A stretch of DNA of 64,000 nucleotides from Pseudoalteromonas xiamenensis (lineage in GTDB: Bacteria > Pseudomonadota > Gammaproteobacteria > Enterobacterales > Alteromonadaceae): assembly GCF_030994125.1 (NCBI RefSeq), contig NZ_CP099918.1, positions 558,001 to 622,000 on the forward strand. The letters are read 5' to 3'. The position numbers were made by a program, and so were the translations under genes. Position 1 is the stretch's first letter, and every line of letters starts with the position of its first letter. Below are positions 52,402 to 64,000 of the stretch, piece after piece. The notes beneath the pieces were generated by a model. It did not search any database. It was given only the letters and a program-made list of their open reading frames with translations, and was not told the DNA's origin.

Positions 52402-54318
52402 TTAAGCTTTTAACTGATGACTGTTTGCACTTCCAAAGCTGATTGGTACGCCAACCTCAAGTGCCGCTTCGACTAGAATCGCGTAGGCTTCATCTAAGTC
52501 TTGTTTCGTGTGTTCGCTGGTAATACTGATACGTAAGCGTGCATCACCAACACTGACGCCCGGGAAAACTACCGTTTGACAATACATACCACGCGCACGA
52601 ACCGCGCGGCCAAAGGCCAACGTCTTCGCGTCATCACCAACCACGATTGGAACAATCGCCGAGTCAGAGTTTTCAAGGTCAAAACCAGCTTGCAGCAACA
52701 TCGTACGGAAATAATAGATGTTGTCCCAAAGCTGCGTTAAGCGCTCAGGTTCTCTAAGCATTATGTCGATCGATGCAATTACACCGGCCGCCACGTGCGC
52801 AGGGATTGTCGCAGCAAACACGTACGAATTTGAATAGAAACGTAAGAAGTCGACGACATCCCCATCAGCACATACAAACCCGCCAAGCCCAGACAACGCC
52901 TTACTCATTGTGCCCAACTCGATGTCGACCTGACCTTTCATATTGAAGTGCTCAGTCGTACCCGAACCGGTTTTTCCCAATACCCCTGTTGAGTGTGCAT
53001 CATCAACCAAAACCCGCGCACCATAACGCTCTGCAAGCTTCATTAGACGAGGAAGATCGACCACATCACCGTGCATACTAAACACACCATCTGTGACGAT
53101 GAGTTTACCGCCAGGATGATCTGCGTATTTCGCGAGTGATTTTTCTAAACTGGTCAGTGAATGGTTATAGATTTTACGCTGAGCACCTGAGAGTTTTATG
53201 CCGTCTTGAATACTCATGTGGTTGATCGCGTCCGTAAACACGATGTCGTTTTTCCCTGTTAGCGCTGAAATACACCCAAGGTTTGCGGAATAGCCTGATG
53301 GGTAAACGATACAACCTTCGCGACCTTTAAGTTTCGCCAGTTTGCGCTCAAGCTCTAGGTGCAAAACGTTACTGCCAGCAATAATACGACAGCCTGTATT
53401 GGTCGCACCAAAACTTCCCGCCGCATCTTGGATAGCCGCAATGACTTCAGGGTGGTTTGATAGACCTAAATAGCTGTTGGAGCCGAACATCAAAAACTCA
53501 CGGCTTTGACCTGTTGTTTCGTCAAAGATCACCGCTCGATTCTTACAAGGGGTTTCAAGCGGCATGCCGTACCAGAACAATTGTTGTTCTTTCTTACGCT
53601 CATAGAATGTTTTGAATTCACGCGCCTTATGGAACAAATCAGGGTGTTGGAGACCAACAAAATCACGCATCGTGCGCGTGTCACCATCGCCCACTTCAAT
53701 AGTGTGCACTTTTTCTTCGTTTGATTCCTCGATTGCGGCTTCCGTATTCGCGTGAGCGCTACCTTCAAATTGCCAAGCGTCGCCATGGTGTGATTTCACC
53801 AACGCATCGAGTGTAGCGTGAAGCTCAGCCAAGGTTTTTGCCGTAGCAAGTGTCGTTGATTCCGGCAAATTCAAACGCTTCAATAACTCGCCTTGAGCAG
53901 ATACGATGGTAATTGAATCAATGCCAAGATCACTCTCAATTTCAGCATGATCATTCAAATCCGACGTGGCATATCCGCTAAATTCAGACACAACCTCGTA
54001 AACTTGTGACTTAAGCCAATCAACGTCAACAGACGACGTTTCTTTTGCATTTTGTGCAGCGATCCTGACACCTAAAGCACTTAGCTTGCCTATGACATCC
54101 GAAATTGTTTCGACACCTTGCGTTGTCAGAGGCGTTTCTAATGCAAATTCCTTCGTTAGTGCCGCCATTACTTCAGCCAGCGCTATTGAATCGATACCAA
54201 AATCATTTTCTAAGTGACTGGTTGTATCCAATTGCTCTGGCGCGTATTCCGTTAAGGTTGCAAAAGTCTTGATAGTCACGTTTGTAATAGCGTGGTGCGA
54301 TTGTGCTTGTTCACTCAT
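52402..54318 (-). CDS. pigH: PigH, bifunctional carrier/alpha-oxoamine synthase
   Basis: A 638-residue protein with two tandem acyl-carrier domains (attachment serines in DFGIDSIALAEV and DLGIDSITIVSA) followed by a PLP-dependent alpha-oxoamine synthase domain: DDAHSTGVLG and GTMSKALSGLGGF with the PLP lysine. It holds malonyl groups and condenses the chain with serine to give HBM. It follows pigG with a four-base overlap. Carrier activity needs a 4'-phosphopantetheinyl transferase (PigL), which is not encoded here. Confidence 0.93.
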   Translation of the reverse strand: MSEQAQSHHAITNVTIKTFATLTEYAPEQLDTTSHLENDFGIDSIALAEVMAALTKEFALETPLTTQGVETISDVIGKLSALGVRIAAQNAKETSSVDVDWLKSQVYEVVSEFSGYATSDLNDHAEIESDLGIDSITIVSAQGELLKRLNLPESTTLATAKTLAELHATLDALVKSHHGDAWQFEGSAHANTEAAIEESNEEKVHTIEVGDGDTRTMRDFVGLQHPDLFHKAREFKTFYERKKEQQLFWYGMPLETPCKNRAVIFDETTGQSREFLMFGSNSYLGLSNHPEVIAAIQDAAGSFGATNTGCRIIAGSNVLHLELERKLAKLKGREGCIVYPSGYSANLGCISALTGKNDIVFTDAINHMSIQDGIKLSGAQRKIYNHSLTSLEKSLAKYADHPGGKLIVTDGVFSMHGDVVDLPRLMKLAERYGARVLVDDAHSTGVLGKTGSGTTEHFNMKGQVDIELGTMSKALSGLGGFVCADGDVVDFLRFYSNSYVFAATIPAHVAAGVIASIDIMLREPERLTQLWDNIYYFRTMLLQAGFDLENSDSAIVPIVVGDDAKTLAFGRAVRARGMYCQTVVFPGVSVGDARLRISITSEHTKQDLDEAYAILVEAALEVGVPISFGSANSHQLKA

Positions 54319-54578
54319 GCCGTCGCTCCTTGTGTCTGGTTGTGTTGTAGGGTGTCACACAGCGCGACCATTGCCGCAATCGTGGCGAAATTCCCCGGAT
54401 GAATATCCTGCATACCAATGTTTAAATTGGTCTGGGCTTTAAGAAAGTCGACAAGATCGAAAATAGCCGCTGAATCAACAATGTTTAGCTCAAACAACGG
54501 TGTATCTAATTCAAGCCCATCACGTTCACCATCAAGAAACTGCGTGGCGATAAAGTCCGTTAATTTTTCTTTCAACAT
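54315..54578 (-). CDS. pigG: PigG, peptidyl carrier protein
   Basis: An 87-residue carrier with the attachment serine in LFELNIVDSAAIFDLVDF. It accepts proline from PigI, and PigA oxidises the bound prolyl to pyrrole-2-carboxyl. It overlaps pigH by four bases. Confidence 0.92.
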   Translation of the reverse strand: MLKEKLTDFIATQFLDGERDGLELDTPLFELNIVDSAAIFDLVDFLKAQTNLNIGMQDIHPGNFATIAAMVALCDTLQHNQTQGATA

Positions 54579-54587
54579 AGTGCTTCC

Positions 54588-55610
54588 TTACGCTGTTTTT
54601 TCGCCCACAATAAGCATTCGAGGGCCAGGAATTTCTAAAATACGTGCATTGCTAAATCCAGCTTGCTTGAATCGCTCTAGATATTCGGACGTGCTACTTT
54701 CAATACCGCCATCCGTCGACACCAACATGTTCAATGAAAGCAGAGCCGTGAATTCAGGACCGGATTTATCATCATTCAACGGGGTTTCTGACGCGATGAA
54801 ACGACCGCCTGCAGGCATCGCATTGTAGATATTGCGTAAAATGGTCACTTGCGTATCCGGTGCATAATCGTGCAGCATCCAACCCAAATGGATGAGATCA
54901 AAATCACCGATCGGTAAATAGCCTTTGATCACATCACCTTCGACCACATCAATACGCTCGCCATAGCCTTGTGAACCCAATTTATCGCGGAGGAACGCCG
55001 ACGCCTGTGGCAATTCACAAATCGCGAGTTTCACGTCCGGGAACGCATTCGCAACGGCGATTGGTAGCGACCCGATACCACTGCCAATATCGAGAAATGC
55101 GCGATGTTGAGAAAAATCGTATTGGCTGACAAAGCCTTCAATAAACGGCTGAGCGAATTTACCAAGAAACTCTTGGAAGTCAGCAACGTCGTCTGGGTTT
55201 TGATACAGGATGTCAAACCAGCTACGATTGTCACCAAAGACCGCTTCTCGCTGATTAGAGTCGGTTTTTACTGCTTCTGGTAATTGCTCCCAAAGCGGGT
55301 AAAGGAACGTATCAATGTGGCGTCCTAACCAGCCCAACCACAAAGGCTGATCGCTTAACAAAAACGCATGATGTTCTTCTGGCAATACGTACGTATCACC
55401 TTCTTTTTGCAAATACCCCATCGCATGCAGTGCGATAAGCAATTGTTCGGTGGAACGTACTGGGCTTGCAATTTTCGCTGCAACTTGCTGCGCGTTTAGA
55501 CCACCTTTTTTAAAGTGGTCGAATACTTTTAAAGAAAGCGCAGAAGTGACGGCTTTTGCCTGAAAAAAGCCCATCATGTGGTTTACTACGTCTTGTTTGT
55601 TGAGTGTCAT
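54588..55610 (-). CDS. pigF: PigF, S-adenosylmethionine-dependent O-methyltransferase
   Basis: A 340-residue methyltransferase with an N-terminal dimerisation region and the SAM motif LDIGSGIGSLPIAVANAFPD (about 170-190), plus DFDLIHLGWMLHDY. It methylates HBC to MBC. In known producers it needs PigN as partner; no pigN is present in this part of the cluster. Confidence 0.93.
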   Translation of the reverse strand: MTLNKQDVVNHMMGFFQAKAVTSALSLKVFDHFKKGGLNAQQVAAKIASPVRSTEQLLIALHAMGYLQKEGDTYVLPEEHHAFLLSDQPLWLGWLGRHIDTFLYPLWEQLPEAVKTDSNQREAVFGDNRSWFDILYQNPDDVADFQEFLGKFAQPFIEGFVSQYDFSQHRAFLDIGSGIGSLPIAVANAFPDVKLAICELPQASAFLRDKLGSQGYGERIDVVEGDVIKGYLPIGDFDLIHLGWMLHDYAPDTQVTILRNIYNAMPAGGRFIASETPLNDDKSGPEFTALLSLNMLVSTDGGIESSTSEYLERFKQAGFSNARILEIPGPRMLIVGEKTA

Positions 55611-55620
55611 AAAAACTTCC

Positions 55621-60761
<5,141 letters not shown>

Positions 60762-60888
60762 GATGAATTCCTTATGCTGCCATCTAGGTTTCGTCGGCGT
60801 TGACGGCTTTTTAGGCACGACAAAGCCCACAGTGGCTTGGCATACCTATGCCCGCCATCCATTTGTTGCTTATTGAAATTGGCTATCT

Positions 60889-60910
60889 TGTAAAGGGGGT
60901 TTACACCCCC
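60889..60910. repeat. 17-bp palindrome (copy F) with a GGGGG/CCCCC hairpin, pigC-pigD gap
   Basis: TGTAAA-GGGGG-TTTACA (60889-60905) is followed by CCCCC (60906-60910), so GGGGG (60895-60899) can also pair with CCCCC across loop TTTACA. The unit starts 20 bases after the pigC stop and 128 bp before the pigD start. Confidence 0.88.
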
Positions 60911-60929
60911 ACAGGACTCAAGATGTAAG

Positions 60930-63578
60930 TTATTCGCGTTGAATAATGACCACGCCCTCATCACCGTCGAGGATTAAGGTATCGCCGCTTTCAATCGCTG
61001 TTGTTGCATGGTGCAAATTAACCACTGCAGGAATACCGAATTCCCTCGCGACAATACAGCTATGAGAAAGTGTCGAACCAATATCGGTGATAACACCCGC
61101 CGCCAAGGCAAAAAGAGGTGTCCAACTCGCGTCCGTGTATTTCGCCACGAGAATTTCGCCCGGTTTCAGCTCTTTTGCCTGCGTTTGCAAATCCGTAATG
61201 ACACGAGCCTTAGCGACAATTTTGCCTGGACTTGCCGCAAGTCCGTTAAATGAATTTTGGCCCTCGGCCACGGCAGCTTTGACCTTTGGTGTATAGCCAC
61301 CAATGATGCACATTGGAGGTTCTTCAGCATGTACATTCAACAAATGAGCGTGGCGATTCGCGTCGAGCAATTTCTGAGAAAATGCCTCTTGTGGCGCAAT
61401 TTCGCCGGCAACGTATGCACGGAATTGGTTAAAGTCGATGTACGGCAAATCTTCTTTTGACACGATCCCTTGATTCTCTAAACGGCCAAGGACTTCAAGA
61501 ATGATTTTGCGATAGAACCATGTTTCGGTGATAAAGGTAGGACGCGTCGCCTCACGTCGTTCAGCCATCACACCGTATAATTTAATGATGTTTTTAAGTT
61601 TGAAGCGTCCTAGCCAAGGCATTGCATTGAGAAGTGCATCGCTGTCAGCTTGTCGAAGTGCTTCGGTTTGCGCCAATTTAGCTTCTAAATCAACCGGATG
61701 CTCTAAATACATTTTCATTACTTGAAGCAAATAGGTTGGGTCGTCGCGCCAACGAGGTAAGCTCAACTCAAACTCTTGGCGACCACGCGAGCCAAACTCA
61801 GCTAAAAACGCTTCAAATTCATTGTTCCAGAACACTTTACCTAATGGATGTTCGGGTAGAATTTTTACTAACTCATCCGCTTCTGTGGCCATGAACAGCG
61901 AACGTAGTTCTGCGTTTGGTGCAACAACATCCACCAAATCGAGGATCCCGCGCGTTACTTCAATGGTACGAAGGTTGTTCATCGATGCTTTAATCCGGTT
62001 TTGCAATCCATTACCTTCGTTTGGCAAATAATGCTGACAGGTTTCGGCTAGTGCATCGTAAAGGGCAAACGATTGTAAAAAGAACGGCATATACGCAGCA
62101 CAACTTTCCAAGAAGTAGCCATCAATACGTTTTAATTCTGTATTCAATTCCGTCAGAGAAAGATTCGCTAAGTCCAAAGCAAGGAAACGTTTGGTTTCTC
62201 TTTCGCGAAGCGAAATCATGTTTTCAACGGTTTTCCCTGCTGTACGCATGTTGTGAACTTGTTGTTTCAACCAATGCCACGCACTTTTCGTGTATGCCCA
62301 GCCATCGACACCTTCGCCATACGGGTTTTTGTAATTCGTAAAGTCGATATCTGATGTTGCATAACGCGTGGTAAATTTCATCTGATCGCGTGTTGGAGGA
62401 CATTGACGGAGCAACATCGCAGAACCAGAAATATTGAGATAAACCTGACCTTGGATGTAGCCCATATAAATAGACCAATCACCAATATCAGCTAACCCCA
62501 TCGTTTTGACTGCTGGGCCATGAATGTGTTTTTGATAAAACTCACAAAATGACAAGCCGAGCGGCGTCATCAAACCAGTAACGATTTCCCCCGTGTCCAT
62601 ACGAGAAAAGAACGCACCTTCTTTAATTGGCTGGGACGTTTCCCATGGGTTTGCATAGACAACACTCGACGCTTGATTGGTCGTCGTAACAGGACGTGCC
62701 TGCAACAACCATACTTTGTCGTCTTTTACTGCCCACTCGATGTCCAATGCACAGCAGTAAAGCGTTTCAGCTTGCTTTGCAAGTGTCCACAATTGCTCTA
62801 AATGGTGCGCCGTCAAACAGGCACTGTCGCGTTTTTCTGTTGGTGTTTCAACCAAGGCAATGTGACCATTTTCTTGACGTATACAATAGTGAGATTTATG
62901 ACGTAATTGTTTTTCAACACATTCTCCGCTCACTTTGTCTAACGTGAAGGTATCCGTAGAAACTTGCCCAGAGACAACGCCTTCTCCCAATCCCCAACAA
63001 CCATCAATAACCAATCTGTCTTCGCGGTTGGAGATGGGGTCACGAGTAAACAAAACCCCCGCACAATCAGCGGCCACCATCGTTTGCAGTACAACAGCAA
63101 TGGCCGTTTGTGAGGCATCTGCATTGCGATAACCCGCAGCGCGCTCAGCCCAAAGCGATGCCCAGCACGCTTGCACTTTATTCAATACCGCTTCTTGCCC
63201 ATTGATGTGTAAGTACGTTTCATATTGACCCGCAAAAGACTGACTTTGACCATCTTCATCCAGCGCTGAAGAACGCACGGCAACATCGCTACTTGACCCT
63301 AAATGCTCATACGCTGAGACAATGGCATCACGAATCGCATCCGGTAAATTAGCCTCGAGAATCGCGCTGCGAATTTGTTCAAGATCACCGCTATTCATCA
63401 CTTCGCTTGGCACTGCGTCACCGATAAACTGTTCATAGGCGTGTGCAGTCACACAAAACGCTGGCGGTACTGGTAAACCTGCCTGCACTAAGTGATTAAG
63501 CGAGTGTGCTTTACCACCGAGACTCGTCCTTTCTAGCGTGTTATTACCCGTAATTTCTACGACGTATGAAGAACTCAT
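60930..63578 (-). CDS. pigC: PigC, prodigiosin-condensing enzyme
   Basis: An 882-residue enzyme like pyruvate phosphate dikinases: N-terminal ATP-grasp part with [19 protein letters not shown], and a C-terminal swivelling domain with the phosphohistidine in [19 protein letters not shown]. PigC joins MBC and MAP to form prodigiosin. Its ATG overlaps the pigB stop by four bases. Confidence 0.94.
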   Translation of the reverse strand: MSSSYVVEITGNNTLERTSLGGKAHSLNHLVQAGLPVPPAFCVTAHAYEQFIGDAVPSEVMNSGDLEQIRSAILEANLPDAIRDAIVSAYEHLGSSSDVAVRSSALDEDGQSQSFAGQYETYLHINGQEAVLNKVQACWASLWAERAAGYRNADASQTAIAVVLQTMVAADCAGVLFTRDPISNREDRLVIDGCWGLGEGVVSGQVSTDTFTLDKVSGECVEKQLRHKSHYCIRQENGHIALVETPTEKRDSACLTAHHLEQLWTLAKQAETLYCCALDIEWAVKDDKVWLLQARPVTTTNQASSVVYANPWETSQPIKEGAFFSRMDTGEIVTGLMTPLGLSFCEFYQKHIHGPAVKTMGLADIGDWSIYMGYIQGQVYLNISGSAMLLRQCPPTRDQMKFTTRYATSDIDFTNYKNPYGEGVDGWAYTKSAWHWLKQQVHNMRTAGKTVENMISLRERETKRFLALDLANLSLTELNTELKRIDGYFLESCAAYMPFFLQSFALYDALAETCQHYLPNEGNGLQNRIKASMNNLRTIEVTRGILDLVDVVAPNAELRSLFMATEADELVKILPEHPLGKVFWNNEFEAFLAEFGSRGRQEFELSLPRWRDDPTYLLQVMKMYLEHPVDLEAKLAQTEALRQADSDALLNAMPWLGRFKLKNIIKLYGVMAERREATRPTFITETWFYRKIILEVLGRLENQGIVSKEDLPYIDFNQFRAYVAGEIAPQEAFSQKLLDANRHAHLLNVHAEEPPMCIIGGYTPKVKAAVAEGQNSFNGLAASPGKIVAKARVITDLQTQAKELKPGEILVAKYTDASWTPLFALAAGVITDIGSTLSHSCIVAREFGIPAVVNLHHATTAIESGDTLILDGDEGVVIIQRE

Positions 63579-64000
63579 AAAACTACCTCCGAAGTGTCGC
63601 GCTTGTCTTGATTAGATAGGTGAGGTTGAACCGCGTCACGAACACGCCTAACCGCAATATGTGCAGCCGCAATAGCACTTTCGATGTTACCAACGCCAAT
63701 ACTATCTTGGTTGGCGAAATGAATGTGACCGATTGATTGACTTGCCGTTTCAAATAGTTGCTGCGCTTGCTGACCCATCACGGATGTCACGAGCCCTTGC
63801 GGCCAATACCATATTTGAATGTCTTCAACGATGTTCGGATTAATACCTTGATTTTCAAGCACGCGCGCAATTTCAAAGTAACTTTGTTGTTGAAGACCAA
63901 AGAAATCCTCTTTCGCTGTCTGTCCTTGGCGCTCATCTCGAGTTGTCGGCTTGAGCATTGTTAGTACCCCGACATTGCTTTTCGTGGTGTCATCCATCCA
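63575..64000 (-). CDS. pigB: PigB, flavin-dependent oxidase (3' end only)
   Basis: The frame is open to the right edge, so the gene continues outside the window. The visible 141 residues end with the amine-oxidase pattern [20 protein letters not shown], a FAD-domain end. PigB oxidises H2MAP to MAP. pigA would be expected further upstream. Confidence 0.85.
   Translation of the reverse strand, partial: WMDDTTKSNVGVLTMLKPTTRDERQGQTAKEDFFGLQQQSYFEIARVLENQGINPNIVEDIQIWYWPQGLVTSVMGQQAQQLFETASQSIGHIHFANQDSIGVGNIESAIAAAHIAVRRVRDAVQPHLSNQDKRDTSEVVL

Noticed and set aside
60762..60830. Upstream extension of pigD by 23 residues
   Set aside because: No ribosome site at 60830, while AAGGAATTC precedes the ATG at 60761.

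Overview
The window looks like the chromosome of a marine gammaproteobacterium of the Alteromonadales, most likely a red-pigmented Pseudoalteromonas. The main reason is a nearly complete prodigiosin (pig) operon on the minus strand from 47287 to the right edge. The remaining genes fit that group: a TonB-dependent receptor, the DUF3649/PepSY/DUF3325 iron set, a short-Q-loop cytochrome bd, SbcCD, a PhoX-type phosphatase and a YebC protein. The genus is inferred from gene content; no rRNA or housekeeping phylogeny is available here. No tRNA, rRNA, insertion sequence, prophage or CRISPR array was seen.

Layout. 1-10391: two MacB/FtsX-type ABC systems flank a sigma-54-dependent response regulator and histidine kinase. 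The left system (+) lacks its upstream part; the right one (-) consists of adaptor, ATPase and two permeases. 10811-17919: a small membrane protein, an S41 peptidase, a large TonB-dependent receptor, a GlxA-type AraC regulator paired with a cysteine hydrolase, and a lipoprotein. 17999-24955: cytochrome bd (cio type) with a perfect FNR-type box upstream, a glutaredoxin-like protein, DinB, GFA, a PadR/HAAS pair, a 40-residue membrane peptide, a GNAT acetyltransferase and Rof. 25027-29656: DUF3833/chalcone-isomerase-like pair, a UDG-family protein, and a Fur-box-preceded DUF3649-PepSY-DUF3325 operon. 29657-35040: a repeat array between convergent genes, a di-haem lipoprotein, a PhoX phosphatase with a collagen-like stalk, a lipocalin and a hypothetical protein. 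35115-47202: MarC, an orphan CheY-like regulator, a methyltransferase, SbcCD, an M1 peptidase, a HAD hydrolase and YebC. 47287-64000: pigM, K, J, I, H, G, F, E, D, C and the 3' end of pigB.

How the pig genes work together (family knowledge). PigI loads proline on the PigG carrier; PigA (outside the window) oxidises it; PigJ and PigH extend it with malonate and serine to a bipyrrole; PigM and PigF turn this into MBC. PigD, PigE and PigB make MAP, and PigC joins MAP to MBC. The carrier-activating PigL and the PigF partner PigN are absent from their usual places, so they must be encoded elsewhere if the pathway works.

Two repeat families stand out. A 17-bp palindrome, TGTAAA-(five G/C)-TTTACA, occurs six times, five of them within about 40 bp of a stop codon. 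A separate 19-bp GATC-containing repeat occurs nine times in 1.8 kb, seven of them packed into the intergenic space between two convergent genes. In addition, three genes are broken by an apparent single-base loss in a G/C tract; this looks like a sequencing or assembly artefact, though phase variation is possible.
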